Shown: positions 27,374-36,675 of the stretch, piece after piece | How positions within the stretch are numbered: the stretch's first letter is position 1 | Layout: each line of letters opens with the position of its first letter | Origin: Aquimarina sp. Aq78 | Lineage (GTDB): Bacteria > Bacteroidota > Bacteroidia > Flavobacteriales > Flavobacteriaceae | Assembly (NCBI RefSeq): GCF_900299525.1 | Contig: NZ_OMKA01000026.1 | Location: 62,001 to 126,000, forward strand | Direction of reading: 5' to 3' | Length of the DNA: 64,000 nucleotides | Translations under genes and position numbers: made by a program | The notes under the pieces: generated by a model | Told to the model about the DNA's origin: nothing | What the model saw: only the letters and a program-made list of their open reading frames with translations | Database searches by the model: none

Positions 27374-29475
27374 TTTCCTTGCTTAAGAGATTCTATAGCC
27401 GCAAATGATGCTTTTGTAGTGTTTACTATCTCATCAAAAGGAATGATAGGATTTCCTCCTTTTTGCTGCTGCTCTATCAACTCTTTAAACTGGTTATAAT
27501 GGCCTTTATCTTGTTTAGACGAAGTTTTTCCTCCTCCTTTAAACCCAAAGGATTTTAACTTTCTCCAATTATCCAGAATCAAGGTACGTTCTTGAGAATA
27601 TACCTCTAATCGTTCTTTGGAATATGCCTTACTTCCGTTTGAAAAGTAATTGATTACTGCGTTAGTCCCATTTTCATATTTTAAAAGAATACTGGCATTA
27701 TCTGTATTCTCTTCGGGATTTGTTCCCATAGCATTCATGCAAACAGCTGTCACTCTACTTCCTGAAAAATAAGTACACAAATCTATATAATGGCATGCCT
27801 CACCGATAATTCTACCACCTCCTACTTCCATATCATGTACCCATACATCTGCAGGAATAAAACCAGCATTCATAGTCGCTATAATATTGATAGGAGTATT
27901 ATCGTTACCCAAAAGTTTTTTCATTTTTTTTGCCAAAGGAGCAAAACGTCTATTAAATCCAACCGAAACATTTACATTTTGAATGTTATATTCTGTAATG
28001 ATCTCTTCTAATTCTGTACTAGTAAGTGCTAGTGGCTTCTCTACAAAAACACTTTTAGAAGCTTTGAGGCTTTCTAAAACCATTGAAGCATGCATATTGT
28101 GCTGTGTAGTGATAAACGCTAAATCAACATCATTGTCTTCTAAAATTTCTTTGTAGTTTGAGGTTGAATTTGCAATATTATGACGTTTGGCCATAATTGT
28201 AGAAGACAATCCTCCAGAACTAGCTATATATTTTATATCTGCATTAATTTTTTTCAAGTTAGGAAGTATAGTAGAACTTGTAAAGTTACCTGCACCGACA
28301 ATACCGATCACCCCTTTTTTACCTTCGAAACTTTTCTTAGAAATTGCTACTGTAGATGTTATCTCTTCTGTGCTATCATACTCAAGAATCGAAGCAATCG
28401 ATTTTGAGTTCCCCATGTCTCCATAAATCTTCTGGTAGTCCTGTAAAGGGATTCTTTCTGTAATTAATGGTTTTACATCCAGTGTTCCTCTAGAAATAGC
28501 CTTTAATACAGCTTCAAAATTTCTTTTCTCTGTCCATCGTACATAACCAATCGGGTAATCATTTCCTTTTTGTTCATATTCTTCATCGTATCGTCCTGGT
28601 CCATAAGAACAAGATACCTGAAAAGAAATTTCTTTTTCATAAAAATCTGCTCTGCTTATATCTAATCCTATAACTCCCACCAATACGACTCTACCTCTTT
28701 TTCTGCACATATTGGCAGACTGGGATATAATTTCATTACTCTTATTAGAAGCGGTAATAATAACGCCATCTGCACCGATTCCTTCTGTATATGATTCTAC
28801 AAATTTTACCTGATCTGTACCTTCTGCAGGATTTATGGCTATAATTCCTTTTGCTTTTGCAATTTTTACTTTTTCTGGATCAAAATCAAACCCAATAACA
28901 TTACATCCATTGGCAAGCAATAATTCTGCGGTAACAAGACCTATAAGTCCCAAACCTACCACAACCATAGTTTCACCAAAAGTTGGATTTAATAATCGTA
29001 TCCCTTGTAAACCAATAGAACCTATTATGGTAAAAGCCGCCTCCTCATCTGTTACATTATCAGGAATCTTAGCTACTAAGTTTTTGGGGACATTTACATA
29101 TTCTACATGGTTCCCATTAGAAGCTACTCTATCACCCACTTTAAATTCTGTAACTCCTCTACCTACGGCGATAACCTCTCCCACATTACAATACCCTAAA
29201 GGTAATGGTTGGTTCAATTTATTAAAAACAGCATCCATGGTGGGCTTAAGACCATCTGTCTTTACTTTATCTAAGACCATTTTAACTTTATCTGGTTGCT
29301 GGCGTGCTTTTTGAATAAAGTTTGCCTTCCCAAATTCTACCAACATTCTTTCGGTTCCTAACGAAACTAGTGACTTAGTAGTTTTTATAAGTACGTGTCC
29401 AGATTTTATCATAGGCACAGGTACTTCTTCTAAGATTGTTTCTCCGTTCTTAAGATCTTGTATGATTTGTTTCAT
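27355..29475 (-). CDS. Bi-domain oxidoreductase: zinc-type ADH fused to Gfo/Idh/MocA
   Basis: A 706-residue fusion. Residues about 1-355 are a medium-chain alcohol dehydrogenase (GRGVTEFKVGDRVASNGN, Rossmann GLGLIGLVTAELL). Residues about 375-705 are a Gfo/Idh/MocA dehydrogenase (IGIVGAGNFTSSTILPNL, then VEKPLALTSTEL with the family Lys). It probably acts on a sugar in two redox steps during polysaccharide synthesis. Neighbours overlap on both sides: 4 bp with the GT-like gene upstream and 19 bp with the heparinase-like gene. The substrate is unknown. Confidence 0.88.
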   Translation of the reverse strand: MKQIIQDLKNGETILEEVPVPMIKSGHVLIKTTKSLVSLGTERMLVEFGKANFIQKARQQPDKVKMVLDKVKTDGLKPTMDAVFNKLNQPLPLGYCNVGEVIAVGRGVTEFKVGDRVASNGNHVEYVNVPKNLVAKIPDNVTDEEAAFTIIGSIGLQGIRLLNPTFGETMVVVGLGLIGLVTAELLLANGCNVIGFDFDPEKVKIAKAKGIIAINPAEGTDQVKFVESYTEGIGADGVIITASNKSNEIISQSANMCRKRGRVVLVGVIGLDISRADFYEKEISFQVSCSYGPGRYDEEYEQKGNDYPIGYVRWTEKRNFEAVLKAISRGTLDVKPLITERIPLQDYQKIYGDMGNSKSIASILEYDSTEEITSTVAISKKSFEGKKGVIGIVGAGNFTSSTILPNLKKINADIKYIASSGGLSSTIMAKRHNIANSTSNYKEILEDNDVDLAFITTQHNMHASMVLESLKASKSVFVEKPLALTSTELEEIITEYNIQNVNVSVGFNRRFAPLAKKMKKLLGNDNTPINIIATMNAGFIPADVWVHDMEVGGGRIIGEACHYIDLCTYFSGSRVTAVCMNAMGTNPEENTDNASILLKYENGTNAVINYFSNGSKAYSKERLEVYSQERTLILDNWRKLKSFGFKGGGKTSSKQDKGHYNQFKELIEQQQKGGNPIIPFDEIVNTTKASFAAIESLKQGKWIEVN

Positions 29476-30455
29476 TTTATATTTTTATATAATTCAATAA
29501 TTTGTACAGATCCATCAACTACCAAATTGTTATGAGGTTGTGAGATAGAATTGTTAAAAAAATTATGTATTGTATTCTTTAAATCACCTCGCTTGTATAA
29601 AAACACACCTTTTGGTCGACTCACAACATCTGTACAAAAGGTAATTTTATTTAAAAATAATGATTCTTTAACCGAAATAGAATCTCCGTCGGTTGAAGTA
29701 TTTCTGATACTAAAATCTGAAAGATTCAATACTTTAAAAAAGGAATGATCTCCTGTGATATGTAATATGTTTTTTGGTGTTTTTATATTTCTTTTTCTAA
29801 ATTCTGTCAAATAAGCTCCTGAAGGATCCGAAAAAATCAGCCCCTTATCCTGATTATCAGTAAAATAATTGATTATTTCAAAAATTCCATAAATCTCACT
29901 ATCATTTTTATCTTTAGAAAAATTATATGCATTAGTACAGAAAACGTTCTTATATATAGATTTAAATTGAACTATATTTTCTTTTAAGTCATCACTCATG
30001 AATTCTTTATTCATATTTGGTGGAATAAATGATGATATCAATACTGAGTTTTTATTTAATCTTAATGCTTTTTGCAAACTATTTTCGTTCAGAAGTATTG
30101 GATAAGTTGCACATTTCAAAACAAAAACGTCTAGTTTGTTTTTCAATTTTGAGTTATATCTTCCAATATCCCCATGTATTGTAATTATGCATTTTGATCC
30201 GAATATCTTTCCTAGTAAAACATAATATAGCCGTAAATAAACATTTGAAGTATGTATATGAAAATATGAATACTTCAAAATAAACAAGAAAGAAAGCAAT
30301 AGATTCTTTTTATTTAGAGTTTTAAAATGAAAATTACCTTCATAATTTGTTTTCAGTTTCTCTAATAATCTTTGTACATGAATTGTAACCCCACCTATAG
30401 GTGGAGGTATTTTCCCTATTAATAATATCGGATTTGATGTTATTGTTTTTTCCAA
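29472..30455 (-). CDS. GT4-like glycosyltransferase
   Basis: A 327-residue protein. The start ILLIGKIPPPIGGVTIHVQR is the donor-loop opening of GT4 enzymes, and ITIHGDIGRY is the usual second strand. The C-terminal half is divergent: the expected EGFPxxxxEA signature is replaced by STDGDSISVKESLFLN, where the position of the second acidic residue is held by KE. Start TTG at 30455, as no in-frame ATG precedes the first strand. Its ATGA overlap with the fusion gene suggests translational coupling. Donor unknown. Confidence 0.7.
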   Translation of the reverse strand: MEKTITSNPILLIGKIPPPIGGVTIHVQRLLEKLKTNYEGNFHFKTLNKKNLLLSFLFILKYSYFHIHTSNVYLRLYYVLLGKIFGSKCIITIHGDIGRYNSKLKNKLDVFVLKCATYPILLNENSLQKALRLNKNSVLISSFIPPNMNKEFMSDDLKENIVQFKSIYKNVFCTNAYNFSKDKNDSEIYGIFEIINYFTDNQDKGLIFSDPSGAYLTEFRKRNIKTPKNILHITGDHSFFKVLNLSDFSIRNTSTDGDSISVKESLFLNKITFCTDVVSRPKGVFLYKRGDLKNTIHNFFNNSISQPHNNLVVDGSVQIIELYKNIK

Positions 30456-30610
30456 TTCTATATGCTTTTATTCAGTCAATATTTTTTTACAACCTGCAAA
30501 GTCTTATTCTAATATAAAATTTATTATATTCTATATGAACATAAACATATTTTTTGACAAGAGGCTTTTTGGCATATTTCAAACTACATTTATATCTGTA
30601 AAAAAGTACT

Positions 30611-31534
30611 CTACAATTTTAATTCTTCCATATTCCATATTCGTATCCTCTTATCTCTTGAAGATGAAAATAATTCCTTATTTCTTGTTGTTAGTGAAAA
30701 AATATAATCTTTATGGTCAGAGAAAGTTTTTTTAATTTTAAAGTCTTTAATATCTGTGAATTTTATCATTTTATCCCAGCTAGAAGTAACTACATATTGA
30801 TGATTTACAAAGCATATATCTGTAATTACACTTTGATGAAGATCAATTGTCTTAACTATTTTTGATTGCTCAAGGTTGATAATATTAAGTGTTCCTTTTA
30901 TATCTCCAACATAAAGGTTTTTTTTTGTTTTATCAATCGAAATACTAGTAATGATTTCTCCAATATTCATTTCAAACCTTATTTTTTTTGTTTGATTATC
31001 AATCATTCTAATACGCTTATCATAACCCCCTACAATAATAGTATTGTCGAATTTTGAAATAGCATTCAAAGCTTTATTCGAAACGTTTATTTCATATAAC
31101 AATTCAGCATTAATACTCCATTTTTTAAGTTTCCCTTTCTCTCCAAAAGACAAAAAACTAGTAGTATCAAAAAAAGAAACACCATGTAATGTCTCTTGAT
31201 TTGGTCGAAAGTGTTTAAGTATTTTTTTTGTTTTAATTTCCCAAATAATAATTGATTTATCTTGATTAGCAGTAACCAAATATTTACCATCTTTTGATAC
31301 ATCAAAGTCTAAAACGGCAAAACCTAGCCCTCCAAAAATTGCAGAATATTTATTATCATATGAAGTTACGTGTATTTCATTCTTATTGGTTTTATTAAAA
31401 AATATAGCATCAAGTTCGCCATTATAAAGTACTTTTATTACTGGCAATTCTGATTTTATAAAAACCTCACTCTTTTGTGCAAATATCATGTTACACCATA
31501 GCACTATCAATAATATCCTAAAGTTATTTTTCAT
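30611..31534 (-). CDS. Exported WD40-repeat protein
   Basis: A 307-residue protein with a signal peptide (MKNNFRILLIVLWCNMIFAQ) and about six to seven WD40-like blades, each ending in a variant of DKSIIIWE, GKLKKWS, DKRIRMID, DKMIKFTD or DKRIRIWN. It would form a periplasmic or surface beta-propeller, usually a binding scaffold. This is unusual in a polysaccharide locus. It overlaps the start of the polymerase gene region by 11 bp, so it is part of the same transcript. No enzymatic motif; partner unknown. Confidence 0.82.
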   Translation of the reverse strand: MKNNFRILLIVLWCNMIFAQKSEVFIKSELPVIKVLYNGELDAIFFNKTNKNEIHVTSYDNKYSAIFGGLGFAVLDFDVSKDGKYLVTANQDKSIIIWEIKTKKILKHFRPNQETLHGVSFFDTTSFLSFGEKGKLKKWSINAELLYEINVSNKALNAISKFDNTIIVGGYDKRIRMIDNQTKKIRFEMNIGEIITSISIDKTKKNLYVGDIKGTLNIINLEQSKIVKTIDLHQSVITDICFVNHQYVVTSSWDKMIKFTDIKDFKIKKTFSDHKDYIFSLTTRNKELFSSSRDKRIRIWNMEELKL

Positions 31535-32702
31535 TAAAATTTTGATCGCTTAATAATAGGTAAAAAAAAGAAAAAAACACAATACCATGTTGCCTCTGTA
31601 AAATATTCTCGGTAAGAAAAAATATACAGATCAAAATAAGGAATATTAATAAAAGCGCATTTCGATTCTGATATGCTATTTTATAGGATTGAAACAACAT
31701 TAGCAGAAAAACAGAAAAACCAGCAATCCCATACCTTAGTAAGATGTCCAAATATTGATTATGTGTGTTGTATTTATAGAAAATGAAAAAATCATTTCCA
31801 AGCAGATAATTACCTTGGTCTAAAGCTTGTTGTGCATCACCTGTGCCATAACCAAAAAATGGGCTTTCTCTAAATACATTCCACCAACCTTGCCATATGG
31901 TTACTCTCTCATTAATCGAATCTGGAATCGCTACAAATCGATTTAAAAAATTAAAATAATAAGCAATCAGTAAAGATATACTAACTAACAAAAATATAAC
32001 CAATATATATTTCTTTCTAATCTTTCTAATGGTTGTTGAAAAATAGATAAGAGAGGTAATAAAAAATGAAATAAGACCTATTCTAGATTGAAGAAAAAGT
32101 ATTTGTATTAAAAAAACCAACCCAAAAATAGAAATCATAATTGTCTTTTTTTGTGAAGTGCTTTTTAATAGTTCTTCAAACAAAAAAAAGACATTGAAAA
32201 TCAAAAATAATATATAATAAGCAGGATGAATATCCAAATTTTCTGTATACCCTGAATAATACCAAACATTACTAATAGGGTTATTAGAATAAGTGTATAG
32301 GTTAATTATAAATAAGAAAATCGATGCAATCAAACAACTTATGCAAAACACCCAAAGAATTTTGTTTTTCTGTTTTTCTTGAAATTTAACTATAGAAAAT
32401 GCGATGGGAAAAACCAATAACGGTAGTATTTTTGTTAAGTGCTGAAATCCAATTTTATTATTTTCTGTGTATATCATTGCCAATAACCCTACACTAAAAA
32501 ATAAAATTAACCATTTTCCATTTTTAAAGTCTAACTTTATTTTATCTCGTTTTACATAGAAATTACCTAAGCTAAAAATAAGCAACAAAATAATACTGAT
32601 TGAATTAAAATTGTGTTTTAGAGGAAGTGTAAAAACAACCAAACAAAATAAGAAAATCTGTACCTTTACAGTACTAAAAAATGATTCAACTCCTTTGATC
32701 AT
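31524..32702 (-). CDS. O-antigen ligase/polymerase family protein (copy 2)
   Basis: A 392-residue Wzy_C family membrane protein with about eleven helices. The periplasmic loop carries SPFFGYGTGDAQQAL and YNTHNQYLDILLRYGIAGF, the same motif as the copy at 19717. The ATG at 32702 is preferred over the GTG one codon earlier because it gives a TGATG junction with the GT4 gene. Because it is inside the transferase block, it is the better Wzy polymerase candidate, with copy 1 the better ligase candidate; this is an inference. Confidence 0.85.
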   Translation of the reverse strand: MIKGVESFFSTVKVQIFLFCLVVFTLPLKHNFNSISIILLLIFSLGNFYVKRDKIKLDFKNGKWLILFFSVGLLAMIYTENNKIGFQHLTKILPLLVFPIAFSIVKFQEKQKNKILWVFCISCLIASIFLFIINLYTYSNNPISNVWYYSGYTENLDIHPAYYILFLIFNVFFLFEELLKSTSQKKTIMISIFGLVFLIQILFLQSRIGLISFFITSLIYFSTTIRKIRKKYILVIFLLVSISLLIAYYFNFLNRFVAIPDSINERVTIWQGWWNVFRESPFFGYGTGDAQQALDQGNYLLGNDFFIFYKYNTHNQYLDILLRYGIAGFSVFLLMLFQSYKIAYQNRNALLLIFLILICIFFLTENILQRQHGIVFFSFFYLLLSDQNFNEK

Positions 32703-33805
32703 CACAAACTAAACATTTCATTATACTTAGCAACCATATTTGACAATTGAAAATTATTTTCAGCCGTTTTTCTAGCTTGGTTTTCCATTGTTCTTTTATC
32801 TTCTATTGATAATTTTTTAAACCTTAATATCTTATCAATCAAATCGTCCAAATCGTTATTATTAAATAAAAACCCATTAGAATGATTTTTTATAATATGA
32901 GGGTGGTCATTTACATTGCTAGCAATGATTGGTAATCCACAGGCTAATCCTTCACAAATTGCATTTGGAAATCCTTCTCCTATAGAAGGGTGTATTAATA
33001 CATCTGAAACCAATAAGTAATTCTGTATTTGTTTTACTTTACCTGCCCAATTCCAATGATTTTGTAATTCATATTTAGATATCAATTCTTTACATTCTTC
33101 AAAATAGATATTCTTTTCATTTAAAAATTCATATGTTCTCCCTAGCCATTCAACCTGAGTTTCAATATTATAAGTATCTCTTAAAATTTTTACAGCTTCT
33201 ATTAGTAACTTAGTGTTTTTATTAGAGTTTATATGACCTATACTAACTATTTTAAGAATATTACTAGGCTGATGTTCTGTTTTTATTTTGAAATCATCAA
33301 TATTCAAACCATTAGGTATATAAACTATTTTATCCACTAATTTTGGAAAACAAGATTTTAAGTAGTTTGTCTGTGAAATAGAATTCGCAGTAATTACATT
33401 TGAAACTCTATATAACTTTCTAATTATTTTTTTTCTATAATCTTCCTCCCTTTCAGAATGAAACGATCGTTCTGAAACTAAAACTTTAGTCTTAGAAAAC
33501 GTAATTAATTTAAATAGTAATACATATAAGCTAGGGGTAAACAAAAATGCACCTATGGCATCAAACTTTTGATTTTTCATGAACCCTATCGCCTTAAATA
33601 GAGATAGTACATCAAATTTATTTCTTTTATAAAACTTATGAACTGCAATGTTGTTATTTTCGAGAATATGCTCAAAAAAATCCCCCTGATTGTAGACTAA
33701 AAAATGTACTTCATTCCCTATTTCTTTGAGCCCTATACCCAAATTGACAATTTGCCTTTGCGCTCCTCCAGAATTTAAGTTATCTATTACTAAAAGTATT
33801 TTCAT
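32702..33805 (-). CDS. Glycosyltransferase family 4
   Basis: A 367-residue retaining GT-B enzyme with MKILLVIDNLNSGGAQRQIV at the N-terminus (glycine loop) and the C-terminal acceptor/donor signature HPSIGEGFPNAICEGLACG (about residues 275-293) with the two Glu spaced E-X7-E. Its stop and start overlap the neighbours by 1 and 4 bp. Donor sugar not predictable. Confidence 0.92.
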   Translation of the reverse strand: MKILLVIDNLNSGGAQRQIVNLGIGLKEIGNEVHFLVYNQGDFFEHILENNNIAVHKFYKRNKFDVLSLFKAIGFMKNQKFDAIGAFLFTPSLYVLLFKLITFSKTKVLVSERSFHSEREEDYRKKIIRKLYRVSNVITANSISQTNYLKSCFPKLVDKIVYIPNGLNIDDFKIKTEHQPSNILKIVSIGHINSNKNTKLLIEAVKILRDTYNIETQVEWLGRTYEFLNEKNIYFEECKELISKYELQNHWNWAGKVKQIQNYLLVSDVLIHPSIGEGFPNAICEGLACGLPIIASNVNDHPHIIKNHSNGFLFNNNDLDDLIDKILRFKKLSIEDKRTMENQARKTAENNFQLSNMVAKYNEMFSL

Positions 33806-35193
33806 ATTAACATTTTTAATAAAGCATATATCAATACACCAAATAAGGACAAGAAGAAGAAAATTAAAAGGTATTTATAGAATTGATTTTTGTGGTTTAC
33901 AATATAATCTATAGAAAAAAGTAGTACGATAGGATAAATTAAAAGCAAATGTCGCTGTTCTCCTGTTGCTGTTCCTACCATGATGAGTACAATTATCAAA
34001 AACCAAAAATACGCTCTAACAAAAATTTTATTTTTAACATCGTTTTTAAGCTGGATAGTGTGAATGAAATACAATGGAGAGAGAACGTACCACAAAATAT
34101 TCCCTATTCCTAGGTAAAGGTTTATAATATTAAAGTCTTTGATAAACTTTGGCGGAATTGGACTAAAATAAAAGTATATATAATAAACTAAAAGTACGAT
34201 AGGGTTATTTGATAATCGTAAACGTAATCCTATTGAATTTTGAACAGATTCGCTTGTTGCTAAATCTCTATAATAATTTGTTGTATAATTAATATAATTT
34301 AATATATCTGTATTAGATGGTGCTATCTTGGGTGTAGGTAGTTGCATTGCAATAAAAAACACCATTAGTATCATCAAAGTTACAACAGGAACAATTCTAT
34401 TTATAAAGAAAGTAATGTAAACATTTCTGGTATTAAATAAAATGTACAAAGAGATAAGTGTAACTACAAATACAGCGCTAGATTTTCTCAGATAAAAAAT
34501 AGAAACAATTAATATAGAGATTAGAATTAGTTTTTTTATAAACTTCTTATCGCTTAATATTAAATAAATGATCATCAGAAAAAAACAAATAATCCATGTA
34601 TCTCTTATAATTGCTCCAGAATAATAGACAAAAGGAGGGAATACTGCACAGAAAAAAGCTGCTTTTTCTGATGTAACACTTTTATTTCCAAACAACTGAA
34701 GACCTATCTTGTAAATACAAGGCGCTATAAATGATGCTACGAATGAGTTTATGATATTTAAATGAAAAAATAGATTCCCCTTAATACCAACTATATTAAG
34801 TAGTTTATACCAATATGCAAATATCCATACATATAATTTATATTGAACAGAAGACCATTCAAACCGGTGTCCATCAAAATCAAAATCACGTATCCCTTTA
34901 GAAAAATCATTAGCTATTGAATAAAAAGCAAAATCATCTTGCCCTGCAGAGTACCAGGTATTGTTGAGATATTCGAAGCAAAAAGTAATAATTACCGCAC
35001 CACATACATTTACCAAAAAGGAAAATCTCTGCATTTTTTTTACGGTATATACCTGTTTATTAAGTATAAATCTACCTAAATACAGTAAAAAGAAAAATGT
35101 AATCAAAATAGAAAAATCCTGGTAATATATTGCACATATTGGCAATAGTATCATTGCAGAAATAAATCCTAAATTTATACTATTAATTTTCAT
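33802..35193 (-). CDS. Multi-spanning membrane protein, likely O-unit polymerase or GT39-like
   Basis: A 463-residue protein with about twelve hydrophobic helices and one longer loop around residues 70-150 (WYSAGQDDFAFYSIANDFSK). The layout with an Asp-Asp in the first loop resembles lipid-linked sugar transferases of the GT39/GT83 kind, or a Wzy. I do not recognise a family with certainty. The ATG at 35193 is preferred over a GTG three codons earlier. A promoter-like box lies about 130 bp upstream. Confidence 0.65.
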   Translation of the reverse strand: MKINSINLGFISAMILLPICAIYYQDFSILITFFFLLYLGRFILNKQVYTVKKMQRFSFLVNVCGAVIITFCFEYLNNTWYSAGQDDFAFYSIANDFSKGIRDFDFDGHRFEWSSVQYKLYVWIFAYWYKLLNIVGIKGNLFFHLNIINSFVASFIAPCIYKIGLQLFGNKSVTSEKAAFFCAVFPPFVYYSGAIIRDTWIICFFLMIIYLILSDKKFIKKLILISILIVSIFYLRKSSAVFVVTLISLYILFNTRNVYITFFINRIVPVVTLMILMVFFIAMQLPTPKIAPSNTDILNYINYTTNYYRDLATSESVQNSIGLRLRLSNNPIVLLVYYIYFYFSPIPPKFIKDFNIINLYLGIGNILWYVLSPLYFIHTIQLKNDVKNKIFVRAYFWFLIIVLIMVGTATGEQRHLLLIYPIVLLFSIDYIVNHKNQFYKYLLIFFFLSLFGVLIYALLKMLI

Positions 35194-35322
35194 ATTATTC
35201 ACTTCTTCTTACTACTGATCACGTATCGCCTATTTATGTAACTCAAAAGCAAAAAATGATTTCCTTTTTTAATAATTTTTATTCAATTATAGCTTAGGGT
35301 ATATCTTTTTATCGTTAATCGG

Positions 35323-35330
35323 CAAAAATA
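35323..35330 (-). promoter_or_regulatory. Putative internal -7 box in the polysaccharide locus
   Basis: TATTTTTG followed by CC on the minus strand, in the 138-bp gap after wzx. It matches TAnnTTTG and could start transcription of the 33.8-35.2 kb membrane protein and the genes after it. Confidence 0.35.
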
Positions 35331-35340
35331 CAATATTCTA

Positions 35341-36675
35341 TTATTTGAGTGTAATATTAAATTGAATTAAAAACATACTCGATATAAATAGAATAGAATA
35401 TACTGCAATCATCATTCTCATGTTATAGTTAAATTCATAGAGTTTTTCTGAAAAAAAGGTATATAATATTGCTGAAAATATTGAAGCAATTAATGTTGAC
35501 ATAATAATTGCCGAAAACCCTAAATAAGGCATTAAAATATAAGAAAGCACAAAATTTATTACAACACCCGACAACGTAATTATAGAAATATATGGAGTTT
35601 TCCTTTTAATAGTGTATCCAAAACCATTGATCGACATACCTCCAAAAATAATTATGGCCAAAAAAATTGCAGGAAGAAGGTTACTATACTCAAGGTAATT
35701 TTCTGCATTCTTACCTCCCAGAATATTGATTAAAAGAGATTTTACGAAGAAAATAACGAAGAATAATGGAATTAATAACAGATTAAAATAATCGAAAACC
35801 TTTTTATTATAGGCCTTCCCTTCTTCTGTATTATAATTATTGTACATAACTGGCAAAAACCCTTTAGAAATTATTCCTAACAATAAATTTCCTATCTGGG
35901 CAATTCTATATAGTAATGCATATAGACCAACAAAATACAAATCACCTATTAAAGTTACAATAATTATTCTGTCACTAAAAGCTATTAAATAATTTGACAA
36001 ATACGTTGGGATAAATGGAATCGAAATCTGCAATAATTCTTTCAGTTTATCTTGTCCTTCTTTAAGCTTCTCAAATATGAAATATTCTTTGACAATAAAT
36101 AAAGAAATCAACATACCTATCAGATTTCCAAGAGTCATTCCCAGGAAAATACTATCTATTTGCTTTTGCTCTTTAAAAAAGACAAATAAGAAAGCCATTA
36201 CAATACCAAGTGAGGAAGAAATAAAGTTAACAAATGAAGCTTGTTTAGCTTTACCTAACCATCTGATAAAATTAAAAATTGATGCCGAAATATAAGTTGT
36301 AAAGACATACCCTATAAGTAAAAGGAATTCAGTAAAAGAAAAAAAGTTATAGTTATAATTAATAAAGTAACCAAAAGACGATAATACCATTAATACCAAA
36401 AAAGATATACCTAGTGATCTTGTAAATAAATACCCCAATAACTTTTTGTTATCTTTATTATCTACAATAATAATAGCAAATCCAGAATCAAATCCTAATC
36501 CGATTAATAAGGAAATAAAACTGGCAGCAACCAAAAACAAATCATATCTCCCAAACTCTTCGACCGTAAAAAAGGTATTTATAAATGGTATTATTAAAAA
36601 CCCAATAATTTTACTACCAGAAACACCTATAAAATAGTAAATAGTATCTGTGATACTTTTTTTTAACAATCCCAT
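35341..36675 (-). CDS. wzx: Wzx-type oligosaccharide flippase
   Basis: A 444-residue membrane protein with twelve to fourteen helices, starting with the MOP-superfamily opening SITDTIYYFIGVSGSKIIGF and LIIPFINTFFTVEEFGRYDL. It moves undecaprenyl-linked oligosaccharide across the inner membrane. Its start overlaps the preceding GT-like gene by 13 bp. Together with a Wzy candidate and Wzz proteins it defines a Wzx/Wzy-dependent pathway. Confidence 0.9.
   Translation of the reverse strand: MGLLKKSITDTIYYFIGVSGSKIIGFLIIPFINTFFTVEEFGRYDLFLVAASFISLLIGLGFDSGFAIIIVDNKDNKKLLGYLFTRSLGISFLVLMVLSSFGYFINYNYNFFSFTEFLLLIGYVFTTYISASIFNFIRWLGKAKQASFVNFISSSLGIVMAFLFVFFKEQKQIDSIFLGMTLGNLIGMLISLFIVKEYFIFEKLKEGQDKLKELLQISIPFIPTYLSNYLIAFSDRIIIVTLIGDLYFVGLYALLYRIAQIGNLLLGIISKGFLPVMYNNYNTEEGKAYNKKVFDYFNLLLIPLFFVIFFVKSLLINILGGKNAENYLEYSNLLPAIFLAIIIFGGMSINGFGYTIKRKTPYISIITLSGVVINFVLSYILMPYLGFSAIIMSTLIASIFSAILYTFFSEKLYEFNYNMRMMIAVYSILFISSMFLIQFNITLK

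Noticed and set aside
28187..29314. Long plus-strand frames opposite the ADH-MocA fusion
   Set aside because: They mirror codon structure of the real minus-strand gene and have no family features.
30535..30735. 66-codon plus-strand frame overlapping the end of the WD40 gene
   Set aside because: It overlaps a well-supported gene on the other strand and shows no recognisable domain.
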